Below the pieces are notes generated by a model, which was given only the letters and a program-made list of their open reading frames with translations, was not told the origin of the DNA and ran no database searches. From positions 310,001-374,000 of the forward strand of contig VUYT01000005.1 in assembly GCA_008802785.1 (NCBI GenBank): DNA of 64,000 nt, given 5' to 3'. Below are positions 41,384-53,103 of this stretch, piece after piece. The position numbers were made by a program, and so were the translations under genes. Each line of letters opens with the position of its first letter. Position 1 is the stretch's first letter. Source of the stretch: Symmetrospora coprosmae. Its lineage: Eukaryota > Basidiomycota > Cystobasidiomycetes > Symmetrosporaceae.

Positions 41384-42809
41384 ATGGACGCGCCGGCGGC
41401 TCGCATGGATGGAGCTGGAGGCAACACAGGCCCGCGCATGGCCCTGATGGTGAGCCGTAGTGCAAGTGCACCTTCTCTAGACGTCGAATTGACTCGCTCC
41501 GATCCCACAGCGCCGCTACAGCTGCATGTACACGCCAGACCTTCTGAAGAAGGGCAAGGTCAGTTTCGCCCACGGCGCGTTCGAGCATCGCCGTCTGCCC
41601 GCTTGACCTTTTGTGCTGCAGACATGGCACGATGGTTACGTCGTCTTCCACCACATGAACAGCAAGGCTGTCCTCTTCAGTGACAAGTTCATCGAGCTCG
41701 ACGACTGCTTCTTCCGCCTTCCGGGCTTGACTTCCCACAGAGACATCCCAAAGGAGGTCAAGCTGGCCGAGGACCTGGAAGTCGAGTTTGAGAGGCACTT
41801 GGCTACGATACAGGAGCTGGTCTTCGAGGAGGAGAAGGTGGGTCTACTCGTCGGAAGTCACGAGGTGCAAGCCTGACAATGCCCGAATTATCAGGACGTC
41901 AGCGCAATCTGGCAGAAACAACGCAAGCAGGTGGACGCGCTCGACAGCCTGGCAGACCAGAATTTGCCCAGCTCTGTCAGTCGCTCCAGTGTCAAGAAGC
42001 GGACCCGCGACACCGACGATTGCGATTCTCCGGCACCGCCGACTTCGCGCTTTCGTGAGAACGCAACTGGGGTGTCAGCTCGCCATCAACCGCTATTCAT
42101 GCCAGACACGCCGGACACGCCGTCATCCGCCCCACGGGGTGTTTTCACAACGAGGCCGCTCCTGGACGGCACGAACGCTTCATCGGCAAAGCCGTCCCCC
42201 ATCCCATTCAAGCTAGCTGGGGTTAGGCCGAATGTCGGCCCCACCATCGTCAGCACGGCTGTCGCTCGCTCGTCAGCGACAAGTAAGCCTGGCGCGTTTG
42301 TCTTCCCGGGCAGGGTAGGCGTTTCGTCCACGCCAGTGAACGGCGTCAGTGCCTCGCCGAGAACGACGACGCCTTTCAAGCCGCCGTCGTTCCTCGGAGC
42401 CGCCAGCACAAGCACACCTTCTTCGGTCCCGAGGTCAGGTGGAGCGCGAGTGCGAGCTCTGGGAACGACGCGTCCGAGCTCACTGGCGGCCGAGCGCAGT
42501 CTTCAACGCGACTGGGTGGCCTTCACGGAGTCACCGGCCGCGAAGGCGCAGGCAGTCGAGCTCGCTGGCGTGGGGAGGGGCGGCTTCTCCTCCGGAGGTG
42601 GAAGAGGCAGAGGCAGGGGAGACGGTGGACGACAGGCTCAAGGTTGGGCAGACGATGGAAGGGACGATGAGAGACGGCGCAAGAGGAGCGAGATGCTCGA
42701 CCGGCTGCAGCAGATGGAGGCGGAACAGGGACAAGCGGAGATTGTTGCTGTCGAGCACGAGCCGCGGAACGGACAGGAGGGCGACACGAGCAGTTGGATG
42801 TTTGACTGA
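41384..42809 (+). CDS. DUF2439 protein (Mte1/Dbl2/ZGRF1 family)
   Basis: Four exons (41384-41449, 41511-41558, 41622-41837, 41895-42809) give 414 residues. The N-terminal domain, spread over three exons, reads RRYSCMYTPDLLKKGKTWHD, then GYVVFHHMNSKAVLFSD and FIELDDCFF. This is the DUF2439 pattern: Y-T-x-x-x-x-K-K-x-K-x-W-x-D-G, then a strand with V-x-L-x-D. Yeast Mte1, fission yeast Dbl2 and the start of animal ZGRF1 carry it; they work with Mph1/Fml1/FANCM-type helicases in homologous recombination and crossover control. The rest is disordered, Ser/Pro/Thr-rich, with a Gly/Arg-rich patch (GGGRGRGRGDGG) and a short end motif (DTSSWMFD). Function here is by family. Confidence 0.78.
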
Positions 42810-43224
42810 TATGCGAGTGAACTGAGAGCACAGTGGAGGTTCGGAGTGAATCTGTTGTTGGTAGAGTGGATCGGGAAGCGAGAGTCGTGGGCGGTCAGCA
42901 TGATTCAGGCCGGGGATCCCGTTCGGGAGCACGAGCACCACGGGCTCGGATGCCGTACACTGGGACTCGACCAGCGAACCACCCGGCTTTGACGGTTGCT
43001 GCACACTGAGAAAGACGACTCGACAATCTCACCTGTCGCCCATCTAGGCCTTGCTGCATCCGCCCCCCCATATCGTTGCCGCTCCGCCCGGGGCTGTCCC
43101 ACCCAGCAGCAAGGCGCAGCTCTCGTGGCAGGCAGTCACGCCACGCACAACCCTGCCGGGAGCAGGACAAACAGCACCAGCAGCCAAGAGGCAGAGCAGA
43201 TAGAGCACATAGCAGACCATCATC
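42810..43224. other. Intergenic: CASP/Coy1 promoter
   Basis: About 415 bases between two plus-strand genes; no gene seen. Confidence 0.5.
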
Positions 43225-46200
43225 ATGACCTCCACTTCAGCCGTCGAGAAGGATGGCTACAGTGTGCCAGACTCTGCGACCGGCGACGCGGGAGCAACGG
43301 CTGCACCGACGAGCTCCGGAGCTGCTGCTGCACGTCCAAGCTCGAGCGAGCCCACCTTCAGCTCGGCGCTGAGCGTCTGGAAGGGTGCGTCACCCGAGCA
43401 TTCATGTCACTGCATGCCTGTTGCTGCCTGGCTGAAGGCCGCTGCCTGCATGCCGCACGACCGCACCAGACATCAACCTGTCGGAGCTCCAGAAGAAGCT
43501 CGACAGCCAGGGCCTAGAGGTCATTGACAACCAGAAGGAGAACATGCTGGGACGGAAGAAGCTCGCCGAGCAGACCAGAGGTGCGGGCTCTCCTCTTCCT
43601 CGCTGTGTTCCTGTGCAAGTCGTCCACCCGAGCTGATGTCTCTCCTGCACGTGTTTATGCGCGGCTCGCTGACCAGACTTCAAGAAGGTCTCGGATGAAG
43701 ACAAGCTAGGCATGTTCAAGACGCTCCTCAAGGGTGCGTCCATGCGGAGTGCAGAGTGTAGCTCTGAGCGAGCGTGACCGGCTTACAGCTGATCTGTCTG
43801 TTCCTCCCAGCCTACCAAACCGAGATCGACAACCTAACACGGCGGAGCAAGAGCGCCGAGAATGCCTTCCTCAACGTATACAAGCTTCTTGCCGAGGCAC
43901 CTGATCCGTTCCCTCTGCTCGACGCGGCCGTGGTGGGTAGTAAAGGCGCATGTCCATTCGCTCGACGTAGCTTGCTGACATGAGTCCCTTTCTACCGCTC
44001 CCAGGACCAAACAGCCCGAGCGAGCGAAGCAAAGCTCCTCGAGTCCGAGGTTGCGCGACTGAAGGAAGAGAACGCTAGTCTGAAGAAGGACGTGCAGGAT
44101 GCGCAAGCGGCAGAGAAGGAGCGGAAAAAGCTGCAGGATAAGTACGACAAGCTCGAAGCCAAGATGGAGGAGCGGATAGCCGAAAAGGTCGCGAGCAAAG
44201 AGGCCGAGCTTAATGCTACATATGATGAACGCCTGCGGAACTACGAGGAGAGGGAGAAGGACGCCAACAAGCAGGTTGAGCTCGTCAAGAACCAGCTAAG
44301 GGAGTTGCGCACGAGCAATGAGTCAACGCAGGCCAAGCTTCTGGACCAGGGATCACGGCAGGGTGCGTTACGCTGCTTCATACTCCTCATTTGGTGGGAC
44401 ATGTCCGACTAACGAATGCCGATGCCGACTTGCCCACAGACCAAGAGGTCGAGGCGCGTCTGCAGGAGATGGACCTGATTACGGCCGATCTTGAGCGAGC
44501 AAACAGCCGTGTTGCAGAGATTGAGCGACGCAACGAGCGTCTGCGGGCAGAGATCGAATCAGTCAGGAGCGGCTCCGAGTCGGCCGAGCGTGTGCGGACG
44601 CTCGAGTCGCAGATCGCAGAGCAGCAGAGCGAGGCGACGAGACTTCTGCGCAGCCTTGAGCTGCAGAAGGAGGAAGCGGCGAGGAAGAATGACGAGTGGA
44701 ACAGGACGAAGAAGGACTCAGAAGCCGAATCAGAAAAGGCTCGCGCTGAACTCGCTGGGCTCCGCGAAAAGGTTCAGCACTTCTCCGATTACGATGAGAT
44801 CAAGCGAGAGCTGGAAATCATGAAGGTGAAGTTGAGCGTACAGGGTTCTGTCATTGCGATTCTTCACTGACGAGAGCCTCCTTTCTTCCGCTCTCCTCAT
44901 AGTACATCGAGTTCGCCGGTTCCGACATCGATAACGATGCCGACGGCGCTCCAACAGAATTCGGGGATGACGATGACAACTTCTCGTCGGTGAATGGCAC
45001 CGGTACCGGTAGTTCCCTGCGCCTGCCGAATCCGAATGCGGACAAGGCCAATCGGCAACACGGTCGGCCGCTGGAAGGTCTGCTCATGAGCAAGAACCGC
45101 AAGTTGCAAGACGGCATGACCAAGCTCCGTGTAGCGCACGAGCAGCTATCGACGAATCTCCAAGTAACTAAGAATGAGCTGGAGGATCTGACGAGCAAGT
45201 ACGAGGAACAGAAGGCTCTCAACGACAAGCTTGAGAACGACCTGCTGCGCGTGAATGGCGTTGGTGGGAGCGGTCCCAGCGGTACAAGCACGCCAAAGAA
45301 GGGCGCATCGTCTGCCTCTGGCCAGAGCGACCCGCAGGACCCGCTGGCTGCCCTCAACATTGGCAAGAAGGCTCTGGTGAGCACTTCTGGCCGCGCACGG
45401 TCAAGAGCTGGGCTGACGCAAGTTGTGCCATCCCAGGACGCGCCTGCTGCGCCAGCTGCGCCGTCTTCTGCCGAAACATCCATTCTTCCCATCATTACGA
45501 GTCAGCGCGATCGCTTCCGGCAGCGCAATGCCGAATTAGAGGAGCAGCTGCTCAGACAGAGCGACACGATCACCGAGCTGCGGAACGAGATCAAGACGCT
45601 GCAGGCGGATAACTTGAAGCTGTACGAGAAGGTACGGTATCTCGAAAGCTACTCGTCGAATGTGGGCTCCAGCAGCGGCGGGCCATCGAGCCTGCGTAGG
45701 GTGGTCGGCAACAACCGGCGCGATGAGGAGCTTGGCAAGTACAAGAGCCTCTACGAGGACCACATGAATCCTTTCGAGATCTTCAAAGGCAGAGAGCAAT
45801 CCCGCGCAGTGGGGGCTCTCAATCCTGTCGAGAAGATCCTCTTCAGCTTGTCAAGCTCAATACTGGGCAATCGGTACCTTCGGAACGCATTTGTGGCGTA
45901 TGCTCTCGGCTTGCATGCATTCGTCTTTGCTACTTTGTATGACTCGTGAGTGCGCGGTCTCTTGCCTGGCGGTTTGCTGGCAACGGCGCTGAAGAAACTT
46001 TTCCTGCCCTGGCGCAGAGCGATGTCTTCGTCGGGCAACTTGCAGGCGGTCGCGCCGCCGTCATAGAGTTCAGTGATACTGTGGATCTTGTATTGTCCTG
46101 CTGGCAACGCAGAATGCTGTTTCGACTGCACAATGGTCATTCTCGCTTCATTACTATAGGTGGTCTGCGCTGACGAACGTCTACAACAACACCACGAGGG

Positions 46201-46274
46201 CGCGAGCTTTTAACGTGCGTGATCCGCTTTGGCATCGATTTGAGCCCCTATTTCGAACACGTTGGCAGCTCTAA
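43225..46274 (+). CDS. coy1: Golgin CASP/Coy1
   Basis: Tail-anchored Golgi coiled-coil protein that tethers retrograde vesicles. Nine exons give about 763 residues. After a Ser/Ala-rich start come [20 protein letters not shown] and [18 protein letters not shown], then coiled coil through most of the protein. The C-terminal block [20 protein letters not shown], followed by [20 protein letters not shown] and the membrane span [20 protein letters not shown], is the CASP hallmark. The last intron (45946-46159) and final exon ([18 protein letters not shown], to TAA at 46274) are the least certain part; without that splice the protein stops at DS a few codons after the membrane span. The gene ends 27 bases from the convergent Med14 gene. 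Confidence 0.9.
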
Positions 46275-46301
46275 ACACACTAGGACAAGTAAGCGATGCA
46301 A

Positions 46302-49110
46302 TCACCCCATGCCGCGGCTTCTCTGCCTGTCATTACTGGACAGGCAGTCGCCCAGGATACGCTCAATTGCACGCAGCTGGCGTGGAGCCTGTCTGTGTGC
46401 CTCGAAAGGCCCGAAGACGGCCAGACTCTGCTCTACCTTGCTCATGTCGAGCCGGAGATGAGCAGGAGGTGCGACCTTCTTCCCCTTGGAATCGAGGTAG
46501 ATTGGCTGACGGGTGTACATCGCATGTAGAGATTTGGCCACGGGCTGGGCCGGCGCGGTTTCGGGGTCGGTGGGAGCCGACTCCTCTCCGCCTTTTGCGC
46601 GCGCAGATGGCGCTACGGAGAGCCGCTGCGTCAAGCGCGACAGGTGCGCAGAAACGGGACGCGTTCTCGACCGCCCCGCCAAGGGCGAAGCCGAAGCCGG
46701 GGCGGGGGGTGCATCTTGGCTCTCCGGCGCTATATAGATTGACACGGCTTCTTCGAACGTATGCCGCGGCGGCACACGATAGTGTGGCCCGCCGAGAGCC
46801 TCCTGGCGCAGGCGCCGGATCTCAAGGCTCGTACGGTCTTTTGATATCGAGATGGCTAGGCGATTCTGCCATATCGTAGGCGACGTATTCGTCTGCACGG
46901 CATGAAAGTGCAGAAGCTCGAGCAGGAAGTTGAGCGTGAGGTTCTCTGGGAAGCATGTGAGTGGAAATCAGCCCATGATCGATGGCGTGTCGGAGGCGCG
47001 GCGGTATGTGGCCTACGCATCACTTCATAAACTCTCAATAATGCGCTTCCTTTTGGCCGGTCTCCTTCGCTTTTCACGGAAGCTGGCCGTGCCGTGCTAT
47101 CGGCCGGCTTGTTGAGCGCAGCGGGAGTTCCCGAGTGGGTCATCCCGCTCGCAGCGTCCAGGGTGGACGGAGCGACCTCGGCCGGCTCTGCGGATTCGGG
47201 TGCGGCTGTTGCTGCGACAGCAGCGTCTGCTAGTGATGCTGATGCGGATGGCGCCGCCTGCTCCCCAGCGCACTTTGCCAGGAGCTCGTTGCAGACGTGC
47301 AATATGTGCTCTCGCATCAGGCCGGACGGTTCCTGCGGGACTGTTTCGCGCCCGCATTGCCGACGTCAGGTAACCGACCGCATCATCGCACGGGCGCCAC
47401 GTTGATTGACGATGCTCACCATCCCTGCCGGCTATGTCGAAGCGGAAGTCGACGAGGTACCACTGGTCCGACGCGGCCTCACCACCCAGCGTGAAAGACG
47501 CCTTGAACAGCCCGGGCGAAGTGAAAGTGACGCGACCATCATCTGCACGGCACGTCGTCATGTCAGCACGCATCGCGGGTGCCCACAATCAAGCAGACTG
47601 GTGCGGAATCTCGCGCATACGTATGCGATAGCTCTGCTGTAAAAATTGCACTGGGATGTGCTCAAATAGCTGCAAGCGATAGCGAATAACCGACTCCAGG
47701 TCTTGTAGCAGGGTCAGGACGTCCCTGGCTTTCAGCTTGGCCGGGGCTATGAATGCCTCCTGATCGGCGAGGTAAGCGTGGAAGTGGACCTCAGCACCTG
47801 AACCCTCGAAATGTATGTTAGTATAGTGGCATTCACCTTGAAGGCCGTCGGCAGGCGCGTATAGTCGCCCGAGCTGAGGACATCGACGGCCGTCGCTAGG
47901 TCGTAATTCCGGACCCTGTCCCAGCAAGGCATGTCAGCGGGCTGGGCGCCACTGCGCATGCGGCTCCGAGCAGCATGGCGTACCTTGCGCCATTGAGCAC
48001 CTCTCTGACACCTTTGAGATCGTTCACGGCTCGCTCGAGCTGGTAGTTCTGCCTCTGGAGGAAAGCAATGAGGTTGATGCATCGCTCCGTCTCTTTGGCA
48101 TTGTCCTTGCTCCAGCGCAGCAGGACGAGGAGCTTTACGATCTGGCGGCGCGTCGAGATGACATACTCGATGATGGAACGCTTGCGCTCGGCATCGGCTT
48201 GCGACGGCAGGCTGTTCCCATGGTACGGTGGAGGGTGGTTCGCGACATGGCGGTCCATGCCGGTCATGCATCGATCGATACGGCCGTGAGAAAGGGTGAA
48301 CATCCGGGAAAAGGACGCGACGATAGTAGAGATAGTTCAGACATATCAGGCAGAAACAGCAGTTCCTTCAGCACGCAGTAAGAGACGGGCGAGTCCGGTT
48401 GGTGTACGCCCGGGAGACCGTGACCGGCAGACTCACACTTCGACCAGCGATTGCAGCTCGCTGTAAGCCCTCGCGACCACCCTGCGCACAATCTCGTATA
48501 GCGGGACGAGGTGCTGCCTCGCTATTGGCGGGAGTTCGAGCAGATCGCGTTGCAGCTGCTCTGCCCGGTCCTGCTCCTGCTCCTGCTCGTGCTCGTGCTC
48601 CTCCGCCTGATGTTCTCCGGCGAGATCCTCCTCCTTCATCGCCTCTGCTTTGCCCAGCGCCTGAGCAGTATGTCCTCCTGCGATGCTCGCACCTTTCCCC
48701 TGTTGCTGCTGCTGCCTTGGCGTGCTCGCTTCCAGGGCGTCGCTGGTTCCGCTGCTCATGGTGTTGCCAGGAACGCCTCCCGCAGCGGGTGTCGAGCTCG
48801 CAGAGTACGGCGTGGCAGCCGGAGTGAGAGGATGCTGCCCTGCAATCGCGACTGCCGGCTGCCCTGCATCCCCTCCTGGCCCTCCTGCTGTCTGCCCAAG
48901 CCGGATCTTGACCTTTGTGGGCGCTGCTCCTCCTGCAGATGGCGCGGATGACGCTGCACCAGCACCAACACCAGCACCAGCCTGGCCACTCGGTGCCATC
49001 ATGGCGGGCGGCCGGACGTCCCTGTCGCTTCTTTTGCTATTGCTGAGATGCTCTGCTGCGGCATGGCGCTGCTGCGGATCCAGTAGGGAACGCGCTTCAC
49101 CTCCTTGCAT
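46302..49110 (-). CDS. med14: Mediator subunit 14 (Med14/Rgr1), short form
   Basis: Scaffold subunit linking Mediator head, middle and tail for RNA polymerase II. Seven exons (49110-48437, 48211-47984, 47915-47837, 47789-47621, 47542-47420, 47340-47017, 46945-46302) give 746 residues in frame. A Gln/Ala/Glu-rich start is followed by the Med14 N-terminal domain: LVPLYEIVRRVVARAYSELQ, ERKRSIIEYVISTRRQIVKL, LVLLRWSKDNAKETERCINL, and VRNYDLATAVDVLSSGDYTR followed by LPTAFK, then VIRYRLQLFEHIP and WYLVDFRFDIAG. Family proteins usually exceed 1000 residues; here the tail-binding part is short and ends ...RQRSRGMG, next to the end of CASP. The start could also be the MetMet at 49002. Join 3-4 and join 6-7 use less usual splice sites. 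Confidence 0.82.
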
Positions 49111-49605
49111 CGCACATGCTCCAAGGGCACGGTCGGCGGCAGGTCAAGGGGCACCGGGGCGAGCAAGTGGCATGCACACATCACCATCACCATCTCGCGA
49201 GAAGACCCGCTGCGCTGCACTGCATTGCACCAAAGAGCAGAGGATGTATGAATGGACAGAGTGCCAAACTAATTAACGAGAAACAGACTGGCTGCAATGC
49301 GCGTTTCCAGGTAGGCGTACGGGTACAAGCAGAGGGTTGGTCGTGGCGCAGAGAGAGAGAGAATGAGGGCAGTGATAGATGGGTGGAGGGGAGCGAGATT
49401 GACCCGTAGTGATGCTGTACAGCCGCGCATTGCCAACGTCGAGAGGAGCCAGTCCCACTGCTGCACTGATTAAACCGCGAGATTGCGGATATTGCCACTC
49501 CTTTTCTGCGTGCGAATCCGACTCCGATCGCGGAGCTATGTCCCATTGCTATCTTCCCAATCCCCTCGCGATGCCGCGACAGTCGTGCACGCTGTCGACA
49601 GGCGG
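49111..49605. other. Intergenic between Med14 and G-alpha
   Basis: About 495 bases: promoter of the leftward Med14 gene and 3' flank of the leftward G-alpha gene. Contains a short GA-rich run (49350-49365). No gene seen. Confidence 0.5.
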
Positions 49606-51316
49606 TTATAGGAGACCGCAGTCCCGCAGGTTGGCCTGGATGATAATGTCGTTGACGGCGCTCAGGACAAACTTGATCTGCGTCGTGTCGGTCGCGCACG
49701 TCAGGTGCACATAAACCTGCTTCTGCGGGTTCTGGTTGAGCGCCTGGAACCGCTGGCTAAAGTACTCGCATCCGGCCTGCACATCGCCCGAGCGGCCCGT
49801 GTAGTCCGTAAAGAAGTTGGAAATGTCGGAAATGGCAATCTTCTGCTTGAAGACTGGGGATTGGGAAATCGTGCGCTTCAGTAAGAATCTCTGTGTCGCA
49901 CGGGGGTCGACGATCGTGTAGAGCTCACGGTCGATCTTGTTTAGGAAGAGAATGATACTCGTCTTGACAAACCAGCGCGAGTTGCCTGCAGCGTGCGCGG
50001 AGGCTCGCTGTCAGTCCTCTGGTCTCTCAATGAGGCAGAATTACACTCTCTGAACAGCACCCACAGATGGAGTCAAAGAGCGCCAGCGACTCTTGCATCC
50101 GGTTGATGGACTCGTCCTCGTATAGGCTTTGGTCGTACTCCGAGATGGCAACGAGGAAGACAATGGCCGTGACGTTCTCGAAGCAGTGTATCCACTTCTT
50201 GCGCTCGGAGCGCTGTCCTCCCACGTCAAACAGCTTGTACTTTAGCTCGCCGATCGCGAAGTGCGATTCAGTGATGCCCGTCGTCTTGACTCGGGAACGG
50301 AGCACGTCCTGATCTGTTGGCAAGTAGTCCGAAGCTCCTATCCGCTGGATAGAGTCGAAGTAGCTACGGGGAAGCGGGTCAGCGCATCTGCAGAGGGATC
50401 CGAGGGACAAGGTGATGCGAGCACGCACTACTGCGCCGAATCGTTCAGCTGGAACTCGCGACTCCGCTGGAAGCACTGCTGCACTCCGGCGTCCTTCCAC
50501 AGGTTGGCGATCGCGTCCGTCACTTCTCGCGAGAGGTGGTCGCCGTCGACCTGGTGCGGCAGAGCCATGATGACGTCTGCTCGGGCCTGGTTCGCGGCTG
50601 GGTCGGCGAGGGAGATGCCCATCATCTCCATAGCATCCAGCAGGACGTGCATGGATTGGACTGCGAGGGGCGACATGCACACCGAGTGCGCATGATCAGC
50701 TCGCGCGATGGGCTGGCCAGCAAGGCCCTCCAGCTTCTCGAGGACTCACTCGTGTTGCTCAGCACAATCTCGACGTATGATTCGCGCTCTTCCGGCGTGT
50801 ACGATCCCTCATCTGCGAAGTCACCGATGCGTTGAGAGCGCGAGGCATGCTTGATCAGCACCGAGGCCACATGGCAGTCGCCCTAGCCCCTAAATTCGCT
50901 CGCTCGCGCTCGGGAATGGCTGGACTGGAGCGAGGTGATCTGTGAGAAGGCGGCGGCAAGCATAGCAAACTCACGGATGAGCTTCATCTGCTTGAGCACG
51001 GTGGACTTGCCCGACTCTCCTGCACCGAGGAGCAGCCTGCAGCAGTGGTGTAGACAAACATTGTCAGCAGGCGCTCGAGCGAGAAAAGGGGCCGTGCGCG
51101 TTCGCCGCGCCCGCACGTGAGGAGGGCGTCCGTTCCCCGTCCTGCCCACTCGCAGTGCTGGCGCAGCGACAGCCACGGCGACAGCAGCGAGAAGACACGA
51201 GACACGCACATCTTGATCTCATTGCGGAGGTTCATCTTGTCCCTCTTGAGCTGGGCCTCGATGGCGTCGTTCCTCTCTCGCCCGCTCGTGTCCTCCTTGG
51301 ATCCACCGCAGCCCAT
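49606..51316 (-). CDS. gpa1: Heterotrimeric G-protein alpha subunit, group I (Gpa1/GNA-1 type)
   Basis: Seven exons (51316-51210, 51036-50975, 50812-50750, 50660-50429, 50363-50065, 49985-49929, 49853-49606) give 355 residues, the usual size. MGCGGSK offers Gly2 for myristoylation and Cys3 for palmitoylation. Nucleotide-binding motifs are all present: GAGESGKS (G1), RVKTTG (G2), [19 protein letters not shown] (G3), FLNKID (G4) and TCATDT (G5). It ends NLRDCGLL, with the Cys four from the end that marks the Gi class. Closest by eye to Neurospora GNA-1 and the smut Gpa1 group. It couples membrane receptors to cAMP or MAPK pathways in growth and mating. Intron 1 follows NEIKM, directly before the P-loop. 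Confidence 0.96.
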
Positions 51317-53103
51317 CTTGTCGTGTCTGTTCGCTCTTGCTCAGGTGGGGGCAGTGAACGCGGAGCCTGTCCGTGCGTGGAGGTGTATGTGTACGTGAAG
51401 GTGTGTGTGCGTGCGTGTAGCCTACGTCCTGTTGAGTCCTGGTGTACGCTGTCCTGGTGCTCAGAAAGGCAAGGAGACGGCGCTAGCCGTGCTTGGGTCT
51501 GCGAGTGGATGAAGCGAGAGTGGCGCCAGAAGGTGAAGTTGCAGCTTCCCGGTGGTTGTGCGATGCGGCTGGAACAGATCTGAAGTAAGGAAGGAAGTCG
51601 TGTGCGTGCGTGCGTATGTGTGGTTCTGAGAAGGAGCAGGTAGTAGCGGGTCTCAGCCTCGACGTTGAGCGGCAATTGGGAGGCGGGCGGCGACGGCGGC
51701 GAAGGGCGAGGGGAGCGCTCCGGCTTTCTGGGAGAAGCGGGACGGGGAGACGGACGGCGACTTCAGGGGGAAAGGATGGCTCCGACCAGCTGCCTCCCTT
51801 CTCTCCCTCCTGTCCGGTCTTCACTAACTGCTGAGACAGTGTAGATGATTTCGCACAGCACTGCACACGCAAGTACGCATACCCGCCCCGCTTTGGGTGG
51901 ATCCCTGGACCCGCTCGCTGCCTTCCGAGTTGCCACCCACGCCGTGCCTGATCCTGCACGATACCGTACCGACCGTCCCCTCGCGATGTTGCTGCTCACC
52001 TTCAAGCTCTGGCTCTCAACGAGTTCACACTACCGGTACGGGTCGACAATGATCCGCGACTAGCGTCGGTCCGGTCCGACTGCTTCTTTTTGTTGGGCTG
52101 CAGGGCGATCCAATTGACATTCATCAGCGCTCCCAGGCTAGCGTGCTTCGCTCATTGGAACTCTATGCCGTAAAGCAAAAGAGCAGCATGAACAAACGAC
52201 TGCTGCTCTTCTGTGGACCCACTCACCTGACTTTATCGCAATATAGGCGGGATTGCCAGGGCGGGATTCGCAGAGACGACCGCGTCAGGCCGCGTTGACA
52301 GCTTCTCCTTGGCTGTCTTGTCCACTCTCCTGCACTCATGATGCTCTAGCGATGCGCGAGGTTGTCTGGATGGCAACGAGATGCAATGGAAGAAAAAGAA
52401 AGGAGGGCATCTCCCCAAACGACCCGACAGAGATGAGCGACCTCCCTCGGGCTGCAGTGGTGTCGCAACGCTTTGGTCGACGAACAGGACCTCCCGTGCA
52501 GCCCGGATTCCCCGCCCTCCGGTTGCCCGCCACTACAGCGCCGCTTTGCAGCGCTATGGGCTAGTTCGGTCGGCAAGTCACTCGAGAGGTCCCGGGCTCA
52601 CCGCGCGCAAAGGACGGCTGACGCCGTCCGTGCGAGACTCGCTTCGCGTGGCTGAGCGACGGCCTGTGCGCTCCGTCTGGCTTACTTCTACTGCGAGTCA
52701 GCTTGCGCACAGCATGAGGACGCCATCGGGCATGTCAGTCTGGATGACAAAACACCACGGACCGTTATTGCCCAAAGAAAGCCAGTCCATCGGGTTTCTC
52801 GCGGTGAGGCTTGTGCTCACTGTGTTCATACTGCTCCTACTCACGCAAACTTGCCGGTGCCGTCACAGATATACAACAACACGCGGTCACCCAGACAAGA
52901 CCCGACACTCAGTAGGACAGATGGGAGCTGCTTAACAAATCGCAAGCGTGGAGATAGTCCACCTGCAACGAATTCACAGAGGCATAGGCAGAAGCGAAGG
53001 CCGAGGCTCGGTCTCCAGCGTCGCCCCGCATATGATACCCACGAGCCATGTATGCGCACCTGCCCTTCGTTCTCTTCCTCCTCCGATCGGGACTTGTGCC
53101 CTA
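51317..53103. other. Long intergenic stretch upstream of G-alpha
   Basis: About 1.8 kb. The left 500 bases are the leader/promoter of the leftward G-alpha gene, with GTGTGTGCGTGCGTG-like and CACACA-like runs (51395-51415, 51600-51620). The remainder has only motif-free open frames. A frame on the plus strand overlaps the end of DPH2 in antisense and is not a gene. Confidence 0.5.
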
